Assembly (NCBI RefSeq): GCF_002161085.1
Contig: NZ_NFLU01000004.1
Location: forward strand, 124,001 to 188,000
Origin: Flavonifractor sp. An112
Lineage (GTDB): Bacteria; Bacillota; Clostridia; Oscillospirales; Oscillospiraceae
Reading direction: 5' to 3'
Length of the DNA: 64,000 nt
How positions within the stretch are numbered: position 1 is the stretch's first letter; every line of letters starts with the position of its first letter. The notes beneath the pieces are model-generated. The model made no database searches. It was not told the origin of the DNA and was given only the letters and a program-made list of their open reading frames with translations. Shown piece after piece: positions 33,279 through 41,993 of this stretch. A program made the translations under genes and the position numbers.

Positions 33279-34139
33279 ATGGGACAAGCCATTCTTGAAA
33301 CAAAGGACCTGCACTTCCGCTATGACGAGGAGGAGGGCCCTTCCCCGGTGGTGCTGGACGGGGTGGACCTCCAGATCCAGGAGGGCACCTTCGTGGCGGT
33401 ACTGGGCCACAACGGTTCGGGGAAATCCACCCTGGCCAAGCATATGAATGCCATTTTGCTGCCCACCGGCGGCAAGGTTTATGTGGACGGTATGGATACC
33501 GCCGACGAGGAAAAACTGATGGATATCCGGCGTACCGTGGGCATGGTGTTCCAGAACCCGGACAACCAGATCGTTGCCAACGTGGTGGAGGAGGACGTGG
33601 CCTTCGCTCCGGAGAATCTTGGAGTACCCCCGGAGGAGATCCGCCGCCGGGTGGACGACGCCCTGAAGGCGGTGGGGATGTATGAGTACCGGGAGCACGC
33701 CCCCCATCTGCTCTCCGGCGGTCAGAAGCAGCGGGTAGCCATCGCCGGCGTCATCGCCATGCAGCCCCGATGCATCGTGCTGGACGAGCCCACCGCCATG
33801 CTGGACCCCATCGGCCGCTCCGAGGTGCTGAAAACCATCAAGGAGCTCAACCGTACCTCCGGGGTGACGGTGGTACTCATCACCCACCACATGGACGAGG
33901 CCGCCCAGGCCGACCGTCTGGTGGTTATGTCCAAGGGCAAGGTTATTGCCGACGGCGCCCCCCGTGAGGTATTCAAGCAGGTGGAGGCACTGAAGGAAGT
34001 GGGTCTCACTGTCCCCGAGACCACCGAGCTTCTGTGGGAGCTGCGAAAGGCAGGGGTGGACGTCTCCCTGGACGCCCTCAGCGACGAGGAGTGCGCCCAG
34101 GAGTTGTATCAGCTGCTGAACCAGGGCGTTACCCCGTAA
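33279..34139 (+). CDS. ecfA1: ECF transporter ATPase EcfA1
   Basis: First ATP-binding subunit of the shared energising module for ECF vitamin transporters. Walker [11 protein letters not shown]-loop FQNPDNQ, signature LSGGQKQR, Walker [14 protein letters not shown] and H-loop THHMDE are present. The C-terminal ecf-specific helix follows. AAGGAG precedes ATG 33279. The module serves several S components; one is encoded at 10837. Confidence 0.94.
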   Translation: MGQAILETKDLHFRYDEEEGPSPVVLDGVDLQIQEGTFVAVLGHNGSGKSTLAKHMNAILLPTGGKVYVDGMDTADEEKLMDIRRTVGMVFQNPDNQIVANVVEEDVAFAPENLGVPPEEIRRRVDDALKAVGMYEYREHAPHLLSGGQKQRVAIAGVIAMQPRCIVLDEPTAMLDPIGRSEVLKTIKELNRTSGVTVVLITHHMDEAAQADRLVVMSKGKVIADGAPREVFKQVEALKEVGLTVPETTELLWELRKAGVDVSLDALSDEECAQELYQLLNQGVTP

Positions 34140-34175
34140 GGGGAATGCACCATTGTGATAAAGGACTGAAGCAAA

Positions 34176-35156
34176 TTGGAACCGATTATTCAGACGGAGC
34201 GCCTGAGTCATATCTATTCCGCCGGCACCCCCTTTGAGCACGGGGCCCTGGTGGACGTGGACTTTACCGCCTACCGCGGGGAGTACCTGGGCATCATTGG
34301 CCACACCGGCTCGGGCAAATCTACCCTGATCCAGCACCTCAACGGCCTGTTGAAGCCCACCTCGGGCAGAGTGCTCTTTGAGGGCAAGGACATCTGGGAG
34401 AGCAAGGAGCGTACCCGCCAGACCCGCTTCCAGGTGGGACTGGTGTTCCAGTACCCCGAGTATCAGCTCTTTGAGGAGACCGTTTATAAGGATATTGCCT
34501 TCGGCCCCGGCAACATGGGGCTGGAGCCCGACGAGATCGACCGCCGGGTGCGGCAGGCCGCCCAGTTCGTGGGCCTGAAGGAGGAGACTCTGGAGAAGTC
34601 CCCCTTTGAGCTCTCCGGCGGTCAGAAGCGCCGGGTTGCCATTGCCGGCGTCATTGCCATGGAGCCCTCGGTGCTCATTCTGGACGAGCCCACCGCCGGC
34701 CTGGACCCGGTGGGCGTGGAGTCCATTCTGGGCAACATCCACGACTACCATGTGGCCAAGAATGCCACCATCATCATCGTCTCCCACTCTATGGAGGAGA
34801 TGGCCCGGACGGTGGACCGCATCGTGGTGGTCAACGACGGCAAGATTCCCTTCTCCGGCGCTCCCCGGGAGGTATTCGCCCACGGGGACGAGCTGGAGCG
34901 TATGGGACTGGGTGTGCCCGCCATGACCCGGGTGTTCCACCGGCTGCGTGCCATGGGGGTGGACATCGACCCCTCGGTGTACACCATCCAGCAGGCCAGG
35001 GACGCGATTCTGGCCAAACTCAATGGGGCCCCCCGCAAAGCCGGGCAGCGGCTTTGCGGGGAGAGGAAGAAGGAGCCTGTGGATATGGAATTTTCAGCCG
35101 GTCTGGCTGGAAATGGAATGGAGCAGGCTGCTTCTGACGAGAAGGGGGTGGTGTAA
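34176..35156 (+). CDS. ecfA2: ECF transporter ATPase EcfA2 with C-terminal extension
   Basis: Second ATPase of the ECF module: Walker A GHTGSGKST, FQYPEYQ, LSGGQKRR, Walker B VLILDEPTAGLDPVG, SHSMEE. Translation begins at TTG 34176 eight bases after AAGGA. The 326-aa protein is about 40 residues longer than usual: after ILAKLNG it continues with a Gly/Ala/Glu-rich tail. This tail is encoded over a 12-bp perfect inverted repeat (35031-35042 with 35050-35061). The stop is one base from ecfT. Confidence 0.92.
   Translation: MEPIIQTERLSHIYSAGTPFEHGALVDVDFTAYRGEYLGIIGHTGSGKSTLIQHLNGLLKPTSGRVLFEGKDIWESKERTRQTRFQVGLVFQYPEYQLFEETVYKDIAFGPGNMGLEPDEIDRRVRQAAQFVGLKEETLEKSPFELSGGQKRRVAIAGVIAMEPSVLILDEPTAGLDPVGVESILGNIHDYHVAKNATIIIVSHSMEEMARTVDRIVVVNDGKIPFSGAPREVFAHGDELERMGLGVPAMTRVFHRLRAMGVDIDPSVYTIQQARDAILAKLNGAPRKAGQRLCGERKKEPVDMEFSAGLAGNGMEQAASDEKGVV
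35031..35061 (+). repeat. 12-bp inverted repeat inside the ecfA2 3' end
   Basis: CCCCGCAAAGCC (35031-35042), 7-nt loop, GGCTTTGCGGGG (35050-35061). Strong mRNA hairpin without U-tract in the non-conserved tail of EcfA2, about 95 bp before ecfT. Confidence 0.7.
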
Positions 35157-35969
35157 ATGGCGCTGAAAGACATTACCCTGGGCCAGTACTTCCCGGGCAA
35201 GACCATCATTCACCGGCTGGACCCCCGCACCAAGCTGATCGGTACCATCGCCTATATCGTAGCCCTGTTTCTGGCTGCCAATGTGGTGACCTACGCCATT
35301 TTGCTGGTGCTGCTGGCTGCCTTGATCGCCATTTCCAAGGTGGGGCTCAAGAGCATCCTGCGGGGCATGAAGCCCATCTTCATCATTATCCTCATCACCG
35401 CCATTCTAAACCTGTTCTTTACCCCCGGTGAGGGGGAACCGCTGGTGTCCTGGTGGGTGTTTACCATCTACGCGGAGGGCATCCGGGCGGCTGTGTTCAT
35501 GATCCTGCGGATTATGATGCTCATCACCTGCACCTTCCTGCTGACCTACACCACCTCACCCATCATGCTCACCGACGGCCTGGAGAAACTGCTCAGCCCC
35601 CTGAAGGTGATCCGGATACCCATTCACGAGCTGGCCATGATGATGTCCATTGCCCTGCGGTTCATCCCCACCCTCATTGAGGAGACCGACAAGATCATGT
35701 CCGCTCAGAAGGCCAGAGGCGCCGATTTCGACAGCGGCAACCTGATCCGCAAGGCCCGCGCCCTGGTGCCCCTGCTGGTGCCCCTGTTTATTTCCGCCTT
35801 CCGTCGGGCCGACGAGCTGGCGGTAGCCATGGAGTGCCGGTGCTACCACGGCGGCAGCGGACGCACCCGCCTGCGCCAGCTGAAGATGAAGGGTGTGGAC
35901 ATTCTCTCCCTGCTGCTGTCGGTGGCTCTGTGCGTGGGTATCGGCGTGCTGGCTCACTACGGTTGGTAA
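35157..35969 (+). CDS. ecfT: ECF transporter transmembrane subunit EcfT
   Basis: Transmembrane scaffold that links EcfA1/EcfA2 to S components. 270 aa with five to six membrane helices; the start LGQYFPGKTIIHRLDPRTKLIG and the coupling-helix motifs ARGADFDSGNLIRKA (Ala-Arg-Gly) and RCYHGGSGRT are the two conserved Arg-containing motifs that contact the ATPases. Directly follows ecfA2. truA comes next, the standard Firmicute order. Confidence 0.94.
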   Translation: MALKDITLGQYFPGKTIIHRLDPRTKLIGTIAYIVALFLAANVVTYAILLVLLAALIAISKVGLKSILRGMKPIFIIILITAILNLFFTPGEGEPLVSWWVFTIYAEGIRAAVFMILRIMMLITCTFLLTYTTSPIMLTDGLEKLLSPLKVIRIPIHELAMMMSIALRFIPTLIEETDKIMSAQKARGADFDSGNLIRKARALVPLLVPLFISAFRRADELAVAMECRCYHGGSGRTRLRQLKMKGVDILSLLLSVALCVGIGVLAHYGW

Positions 35970-36013
35970 GGGACCACAATTTTTACCAAAATTTAAGGTT
36001 TACTGAAGGACTT

Positions 36014-36763
36014 ATGAGAAATATTGCGTTAAGATTGATGTATGTGGGCACGGCCTACCACGGCTGGCAGGTCCAGAAGAACGCCGTTACCGTGGCTGAA
36101 ACTCTGGAAAAGGCCCTGGCCACGGTGGTAGGCCATCCGGTGAAGTGTACCGGCGCAGGCCGTACCGACGCCGGGGTCCACGCCGAGACCTATGTGGCCA
36201 ACTTCCGCACCACCTCCCGCATCCCCTGCGACCGGCTGCCCCTGGCGGTGAATACCCGGCTGCCCGATGACATCGTAGTGGTGAAGGCCACCGAGGTGCC
36301 GGACGAGTTCAACGCCATCGGCTCCTGCCTGAAGAAGGAGTATACCTACCGGATCTACAACTCCCACATCCGCAACGCCTTCTATGTAGACCGGGCCTGG
36401 TTTTATCCCAAGCACCTGGACGAGGGGATTATGCAGCGGGCGGCCTCCCACTTTGTGGGTACCCATGACTTCGCCGCTGTCCGCAGCGTAGGTACCGAGA
36501 CCCGCACCACCGTGCGGACGGTCCACTACTTCAATATCACCCGCAGCGGTCTGATGATCGAATGCAAGGTGTGTGCCGACGGTTTCCTGTACAACATGGT
36601 GCGGGCCATGGTGGGCACCTGCGTTTATGCCGCCGAGGGTAAGTTTTCTCCCGACGACGTACCCGCCATCCTGGAGGGCAGGAACCGCACCGCCGCAGGT
36701 CCTACGGTGCCCGCCGGCGGCCTGTACATGACAAAGCTATGGTACCATGAGGATGTGTTGTAA
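36014..36763 (+). CDS. truA: tRNA pseudouridine(38-40) synthase TruA
   Basis: Converts uridines 38-40 of the tRNA anticodon arm to pseudouridine. The catalytic aspartate is D52 in GAGRTDAGVHA; MYVGTAYHGWQVQKN is the conserved N-terminus and RMVRAMVGT-like NMVRAMVGTCVYAAEGKF the C-terminal motif. ATG 36014 follows AAGGA; the earlier open frame overlaps ecfT. The last base of its stop is shared with the next gene's ATG. Confidence 0.95.
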   Translation: MRNIALRLMYVGTAYHGWQVQKNAVTVAETLEKALATVVGHPVKCTGAGRTDAGVHAETYVANFRTTSRIPCDRLPLAVNTRLPDDIVVVKATEVPDEFNAIGSCLKKEYTYRIYNSHIRNAFYVDRAWFYPKHLDEGIMQRAASHFVGTHDFAAVRSVGTETRTTVRTVHYFNITRSGLMIECKVCADGFLYNMVRAMVGTCVYAAEGKFSPDDVPAILEGRNRTAAGPTVPAGGLYMTKLWYHEDVL

Positions 36764-37992
36764 TGCCTCGCCACATAATTTCCAAGAAGGCGCATAGACT
36801 GAACGAGGACAAGGACGCCAATCCCTCCCGCAAGAAGGAGAAGCGGCCCAATCCAGTGCTGCGGCTGCTGGCCTTTCTGCTGACCGTGGTCATGGTACTG
36901 GGCGCCATCTTCCTCATCGTCAACTATGATAAATTGAATTTTGACTCCATCAAGCGGTGGTTTGCCTACCGGGATCTGGAGCGAGGAGACAGCGGACAGG
37001 CTGAATCTTTCCCATTTGACGGGGACAGCAGCAGCACCTTTGCCAGCCTGGACGGCGATCTGCTGGTGTGTTCCACCACCGGTGTGCGGCTCTATTCAGC
37101 CAGCGGTCAGGTGTATGTGGACCGCACAGTCACCATGGAAAACCCGGTTGCGGTAGCCGCCGGGTCCACCGCTCTGGCCTACGATGCCGGCGGCCAGACT
37201 CTGTTGGCCTGCCGGAACCGGGAGGAGGCCTTTACCCTGGAGCTGGCGGAGGACGAAGAGGTGCTCTCCGCCGATGTAAACGGGAAGGGCTGGATGGTGA
37301 CGGTGACCCAGGAGAGCGGTTATAAGGGCGTGGTTACGGTGTACGACAGTCAGTTCCAGCCCCAGATGCAGGTGAGCCTGTCCAGCCGCTTTATCATGGA
37401 TGCAGCCCTGTCGCCGGACAACAGTACGGTGGCGGTGCTCACCATGGGCCTCACCGACGGCACCTTCACCAGTCAGGTGGAGCTCTATCCCACCGCCGGC
37501 GCCGCTTCCGATGCCTCTCCCCAGACCACCTGCACGGTGGGCGGCCAGGTGATCCTGGACATGACCTGGGGCGACAGCGGGATCTGGGCCCTGGGTGAGG
37601 ATGAGATCTATCATCTGGATGATTCCGCCGCCCTGACGGGCAGTTATTCCTATTCCGATCGCTATCTGAAGGGCTTTTCCCTGGCAGGAGACGGCACCGC
37701 CGTTCTGCTGCTGGGCAAGTACCGGGCAGGCAGCACCGCTGAGCTGGTGGTGGTGGACACCCAGGGCGAGGCCCGGGCCACCATGGCTCTGGACGAGCAG
37801 GTGCTGTCCATCTCGGCGGCCGGGCGGTATATCAGTCTGCTGACCGCCGATCAGCTGAACATCTATGACCAGGATCTGTCGGTCTATCATTCCCTGGAAG
37901 AGACCCAGAGCGCCCGCAAGGTGCTCCAGCGCTCCGACGGCAGTGTGCTGCTCATCGGCAACGACACCGCACGGGTCTATTTGCCCCAGTAA
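36763..37992 (+). CDS. DUF5711 membrane-anchored beta-propeller-like protein
   Basis: 409-aa protein: a basic cytoplasmic N-terminus (about 30 residues, KKEKRPNP), one membrane segment (LLAFLLTVVMVLGAIFLIVNY, written in part as LAFLLTVVMVLGAIFLIV), and a long extracytoplasmic region with repeated short strands such as GDLLVCSTTGVRLYSASGQVYVD that look like a PQQ/WD-type propeller. This is the pattern of the DUF5711 family. It starts on the truA stop (TAATG) and precedes cvpA. Role unknown; presumably an extracellular sensor or scaffold. Confidence 0.78.
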   Translation: MPRHIISKKAHRLNEDKDANPSRKKEKRPNPVLRLLAFLLTVVMVLGAIFLIVNYDKLNFDSIKRWFAYRDLERGDSGQAESFPFDGDSSSTFASLDGDLLVCSTTGVRLYSASGQVYVDRTVTMENPVAVAAGSTALAYDAGGQTLLACRNREEAFTLELAEDEEVLSADVNGKGWMVTVTQESGYKGVVTVYDSQFQPQMQVSLSSRFIMDAALSPDNSTVAVLTMGLTDGTFTSQVELYPTAGAASDASPQTTCTVGGQVILDMTWGDSGIWALGEDEIYHLDDSAALTGSYSYSDRYLKGFSLAGDGTAVLLLGKYRAGSTAELVVVDTQGEARATMALDEQVLSISAAGRYISLLTADQLNIYDQDLSVYHSLEETQSARKVLQRSDGSVLLIGNDTARVYLPQ

Positions 37993-38007
37993 TCACGGAG
38001 GAACCCT

Positions 38008-38715
38008 ATGGCAATCGTATTTGAACTGATCGTTGTGGCCATCCTGGCGGCCTTTGTGCTGCTGGGTATCAAGCGGGGACTGGTTTTGTCCCTGTGCGGC
38101 CTGGTGGGCGTGCTCATCGCCTTTGGCGGCGCCGGCGTGCTGGCCCGTACCCTGTCTCCCATGGTGGCAGACGCCCTGGAGCCCAAGTTTGCTGCCGCCA
38201 TTGAGGAGCAGCTGGACCAGCAGATCCAGGCCAGCCTGGAGGAGAACGGCCAGACAGGGGAGGAGGCCCCCACACCGGATACCCTGCCTCTTCAGGACGT
38301 GCTCAACGCCCTGCGGGACATGGGTTTCTATGAGCCTCTGATCAACAGCGTCAACCAGGCGGTAGAGAACGGTATGACCGAGGTGGCCGCCAGTGCCGCA
38401 GCTAAGGTGGCGGCGGCCATCGCCCAGTCAGCGGCCTATCTCATCCTGTTCCTGGTAGGTTTTGTGGTTATTCTCATTCTGTGGAAGCTTGTAAGCCGGG
38501 CTTTGGATTTGGTGGCCCGCCTGCCGGTGCTCCACTTCCTCAATAAGACTCTGGGCGGCGTGTTTGGCCTGCTTCAGGGCTGCCTGATCCTGTTTATCGC
38601 CGCCTGGGCCATCCAGTTCATGGGTAATCTGATCCCGGCGGAGACGGTGGAGCACACGGTACTGCTGAAATTCTTCATGACCACCAATCCTATGAGCCTG
38701 CTTTCCGGCGTGTAA
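38008..38715 (+). CDS. CvpA family membrane protein
   Basis: 235-aa protein with N-terminal IVFELIVVAILAAFVLLGIKRGLVLSLCGLVGVLIAFGGA, a soluble loop (about residues 60-135, acidic) and two further hydrophobic segments. CvpA was first described for colicin V production in E. coli; in Firmicutes it is a general membrane protein, sometimes linked to envelope stress. 15 bp separate it from the preceding DUF5711 gene, and the next gene encodes a phospholipid enzyme. Confidence 0.82.
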   Translation: MAIVFELIVVAILAAFVLLGIKRGLVLSLCGLVGVLIAFGGAGVLARTLSPMVADALEPKFAAAIEEQLDQQIQASLEENGQTGEEAPTPDTLPLQDVLNALRDMGFYEPLINSVNQAVENGMTEVAASAAAKVAAAIAQSAAYLILFLVGFVVILILWKLVSRALDLVARLPVLHFLNKTLGGVFGLLQGCLILFIAAWAIQFMGNLIPAETVEHTVLLKFFMTTNPMSLLSGV

Positions 38716-38759
38716 CCGGCAGCGATCTGAGAAAAAGAGAGAAATTCAGGTGAATCGAC

Positions 38760-39299
38760 ATGACAGTCCCCAATATTCTGTCCCTGTTCCGGCTGTTTCT
38801 GGTGCCGGTGTTTGCGGTGGCGTTTTTCCAGCCCATGCCGGACGCCCATACCTGGGCGGCCCTCATCTATCTGGTGGCCTTCCTCACCGATATTGCCGAT
38901 GGCTGGATCGCACGCCACTTCAATCAGGTCAGCAAGCTGGGCCGCATTCTGGATCCTGCGGCTGACAAGTGGATGACCTTTACGGTTATTATTTGTATTA
39001 CAGTGGATGGCATTATCCCCCTGTGGGCAGTGATCGTGTTCTTCTGCAAGGAGCTGTGCATGGCCATCGGCGGTTATCTCATGTATCGCCGTCTGGGGGA
39101 TGTGATCCCCTCCAACTGGCTGGGTAAGCTGTCTACCGGCGTGTTCTTTGTGGTGTGTGTGGCCCTGATGCTGTTCCCCGCCATCCCCAGAGCGGGGCGC
39201 ACCGCCATGATCGGCGGGGCTCTGGCACTGACGCTGCTGGCGCTGGCAGGGTATATTTATCAATATTGCCGCATGATGCGGGAAAGAAAGCCGGCATGA
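38760..39299 (+). CDS. CDP-alcohol phosphatidyltransferase family protein (second copy)
   Basis: 179-aa membrane enzyme of the PgsA type: MTVPNILSLFRLFLVPVFA, DIADGWIARHFNQVSKLGRILDPAADKW (motif D-G-x2-A-R-x8-G-x3-D-x3-D) and five to six membrane segments. It probably transfers a phosphatidyl group to glycerol-3-phosphate or another alcohol. It differs clearly from the copy at 7167, so the two may have different acceptors or conditions. ATG 38760 follows a weak GGTGAATC-like site. Confidence 0.85.
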   Translation: MTVPNILSLFRLFLVPVFAVAFFQPMPDAHTWAALIYLVAFLTDIADGWIARHFNQVSKLGRILDPAADKWMTFTVIICITVDGIIPLWAVIVFFCKELCMAIGGYLMYRRLGDVIPSNWLGKLSTGVFFVVCVALMLFPAIPRAGRTAMIGGALALTLLALAGYIYQYCRMMRERKPA

Positions 39300-39334
39300 T
39301 TCATACCCAGTTCATAATTTCGGATTAGAATCAT

Positions 39335-39378
39335 CTCTCCGGGGAGAGGGCCCGTACGGGGCCGTCCCCGTCAAAGGA
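39335..39378 (+). other. Cluster of GC hairpins before the Clp ATPase gene
   Basis: CTCTCC-GG-GGAGAG (39335-39348) is followed by GGCCC-GTAC-GGGGCC and GGGGCCGTCCCC-type repeats, then AAAGGAG and the ATG. I see no clear CtsR or CIRCE operator, but the region is a plausible regulatory leader. Confidence 0.3.
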
Positions 39379-39389
39379 GCTGAACATAT

Positions 39390-41936
39390 ATGCAACCCAC
39401 ACTTTGTTCCAGATGTCATAAGAATGTAGCCGTCATCTTCATTCAGAAGATGGAGGGCGGCACCACCAAGAGTGAGGGGCTGTGCCTCAAGTGCGCCAAG
39501 GAAATGGGCATCAAGCCCGTGGAAGATATGATGCAGAAGATGGGCATCACCGACGAGGACCTGGAGGGACTGACCAACGAGATGATGTCCGCCTTCGGAG
39601 GAGCCGAGGGCATGGAAGGCCTGGTGCCCAGCGACGACGGCGACCAGGACGAGGAGGACGAGGGCAAGACCGCCACATTCCCCTTCCTGAATAAGCTGTT
39701 CGGCGGCGGGGCCCAGAATCCCCAGAACCAACCCCCTGAGCGGGACAACAGCCGGGACCAGCGCACCGACAAGGATAAGAAGGGCGATAAGCCCCCCAAG
39801 CGGAAGTTTTTGGAGAACTACTGTATCTCTCTGACCCAGAAGGCCGCTGAGGGCAAGCTGGACAAGATCATCGGCCGGGACGAGGAGATCCAGCGCACCA
39901 TTCAGATCCTCAACCGCCGGCAGAAGAACAATCCCTGCCTCATCGGTGAGCCCGGCGTGGGCAAGACTGCCATTGCCGAGGGCCTGGCCCAGAAAATCTG
40001 GGCGAGGGACGTACCCTATAAGCTGCTGGACAAGGAGGTCTACCTGCTGGACCTGACCGCCTTGGTGGCAGGTACCCAGTTCCGGGGCCAGTTTGAGAGC
40101 CGCATGAAGGGCCTCATTGAGGAGATCAAGAAGCTGGGCAACATCATTCTGGTGATTGACGAGGTCCACAACATTGTGGGCGCCGGCGACGCCGAGGGGT
40201 CTATGAACGCCGCCAATATCCTCAAGCCCGCCCTCAGCCGGGGGGAGATCCAGGTCATCGGCGCCACCACCCTCACCGAGTACCGCAAGTACATCGAGAA
40301 GGATTCCGCTCTGGAGCGGCGGTTCCAGCCGGTGATGGTGGAGGAGCCCTCCATTGAGGACAGCATTAAGATCATCAAGGGCATCGCCCCCTACTATGAA
40401 AAGTACCACTTCGTCTCCATCTCTCCTGAGATGTGCCGCCTGGCGGTGACCATGAGCGAGCGGTATATCACCGACCGGTTCCTGCCTGACAAGGCCATCG
40501 ACCTCATCGACGAGGCCTGCTCCGACGTGAACCTCCACAACAAGGCCCTGGCCCGTGAGGTGGAGGTGAAGAAGGAACTGGAGCAGCTGGGTCAGGAGCG
40601 GGAGAACCTGATGGTGGAGGCCAACGACCGGGATTACAAGCGCCAGACCGCCCTCAAGAACAACGAGAGCCGCCAGGGCGAGATCCGCCGGGAGCTGAAC
40701 AAGCTCACCGCCGAGCACGATGCCCTTATGGGCAACCCCGCCACCACCGAGGCCCTGGGGGCCAATGAACGCCGTCAGGCCAATTTCCGCAAGGAACTGG
40801 ACAACCTGGCTGCCGAACGGGAGAAGCTGATGGCCGACCAGGGCAGCAGCAAGGACTACGAACGGCTGGCCTCTATCAAGAGCCGGGAGATCCAGCTCCA
40901 GGACGAGCTGAGCAAGCTGGATGCCCAGAGCGCCCCGCCCCTGACGGTGGAGCACCTGGCCCGGGTCATTGAGCTGTGGACCAAGATCCCTGCCAGCCAG
41001 ATCCAGGAGGCCGAGTATGAGCGCCTGGCCAAGCTGGAAGACCGGCTGAAAGAGCACCTCATCGGCCAAGACGAGGCGGTCCACGCCGTGGCCGCCGCCG
41101 TCCGCAGGGGCCGGGTGGGCATCGCCTCCAAGCGCAAGCCCGTGTCCTTCATCTTTGTGGGCTCCACCGGCGTGGGCAAGACCGAGCTGGTCAAGCGGCT
41201 GGCCATGGATATGTTCCACTCTCCCGAGTCCCTCATCCGGCTGGATATGAGCGAGTTCATGGAGAAGTTTGCCGTCAGCCGCATCATCGGCTCCCCCCCG
41301 GGCTATGTGGGCTATGACGAGGCGGGCCAGCTCACCGAGAAGGTGCGCCGCAAGCCCTACTGCGTCATCCTCTTCGACGAGATTGAGAAGGCCCACCCCG
41401 ATGTGCTCAACATTCTGCTCCAGATCCTGGACGACGGACACATCACCGACGCTCAGGGCCGCAACGTGAACTTTGAGAACACCGTTATCGTCATGACCTC
41501 CAACGCGGGCAGCGACGCCCGCACCTCCGCCGGCAGCGTGGGCTTTGGTCGCACCGCAGACCAGCAGGGGAGGGAGCGGGCCATGAAGGCGCTGGAGTCC
41601 TTCCTGCGGCCTGAGTTCATCAACCGGGTGGACGAGATCGTCTACTTCAATAAGCTCACTGAGGACAACTTCAAGGCCATCGCCGCCATCATGCTGGGCG
41701 AACTGCGGGATACCCTCAAGGAGAAGGGCATCACCTTCACCTGGGACGACGCTCTGCTGGACCACCTGGTCCGCAAGTCCTACTCCCAGACCTACGGCGC
41801 CCGCAACCTGCGCCGCCAGATCCAGAAGGACCTGGAGGACGACATCGCTACCAAGCTCATCGACAGCTATCTCCATCCCATCTCCGCCATCCACGCCACG
41901 TCGGACGGGGAGAAGGCCGTTATCACAGCGGAATAA
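39390..41936 (+). CDS. Clp ATPase (ClpC-like) with N-terminal McsA-type zinc finger
   Basis: 848-aa AAA+ unfoldase. It opens with a four-cysteine zinc finger ([23 protein letters not shown], residues 6-41), the kind found in McsA, instead of the usual double Clp_N repeat. An acidic linker (to about residue 145) precedes AAA-1 with Walker [10 protein letters not shown] and Walker [11 protein letters not shown], then a long coiled-coil middle domain (residues 395-510), then AAA-2 with GSTGVGKTE near residue 590 and [14 protein letters not shown]. The C-terminal D2-small domain is complete. This is probably the partner of ClpP in protein quality control, with the zinc finger acting as substrate or adaptor contact. 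Confidence 0.9.
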   Translation: MQPTLCSRCHKNVAVIFIQKMEGGTTKSEGLCLKCAKEMGIKPVEDMMQKMGITDEDLEGLTNEMMSAFGGAEGMEGLVPSDDGDQDEEDEGKTATFPFLNKLFGGGAQNPQNQPPERDNSRDQRTDKDKKGDKPPKRKFLENYCISLTQKAAEGKLDKIIGRDEEIQRTIQILNRRQKNNPCLIGEPGVGKTAIAEGLAQKIWARDVPYKLLDKEVYLLDLTALVAGTQFRGQFESRMKGLIEEIKKLGNIILVIDEVHNIVGAGDAEGSMNAANILKPALSRGEIQVIGATTLTEYRKYIEKDSALERRFQPVMVEEPSIEDSIKIIKGIAPYYEKYHFVSISPEMCRLAVTMSERYITDRFLPDKAIDLIDEACSDVNLHNKALAREVEVKKELEQLGQERENLMVEANDRDYKRQTALKNNESRQGEIRRELNKLTAEHDALMGNPATTEALGANERRQANFRKELDNLAAEREKLMADQGSSKDYERLASIKSREIQLQDELSKLDAQSAPPLTVEHLARVIELWTKIPASQIQEAEYERLAKLEDRLKEHLIGQDEAVHAVAAAVRRGRVGIASKRKPVSFIFVGSTGVGKTELVKRLAMDMFHSPESLIRLDMSEFMEKFAVSRIIGSPPGYVGYDEAGQLTEKVRRKPYCVILFDEIEKAHPDVLNILLQILDDGHITDAQGRNVNFENTVIVMTSNAGSDARTSAGSVGFGRTADQQGRERAMKALESFLRPEFINRVDEIVYFNKLTEDNFKAIAAIMLGELRDTLKEKGITFTWDDALLDHLVRKSYSQTYGARNLRRQIQKDLEDDIATKLIDSYLHPISAIHATSDGEKAVITAE

Positions 41937-41942
41937 GCGTAA

Positions 41943-41978
41943 AAAACCAGGGTGTGCCCTACGGCACACCCTGGTTTT
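41943..41978. terminator. Bidirectional terminator
   Basis: AAAACCAGGGTGTGCC (41943-41958), CTAC loop, GGCACACCCTGGTTTT (41963-41978). Serves the Clp gene (+) and the proC fusion gene (-). Confidence 0.9.
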
Positions 41979-41993
41979 CTGTTTGTGGGGTTA

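Noticed and set aside
32274-34940. 888-codon minus-strand frame opposite the ecf genes
   Set aside because: Covers methyltransferase and EcfA genes in reverse; no motif and His/Gly-rich bias.
39312-41969. 885-codon open frame opposite the Clp ATPase
   Set aside because: Antisense shadow of a conserved AAA+ protein; Leu/Val/Gly/His-biased composition and no ribosome binding site.
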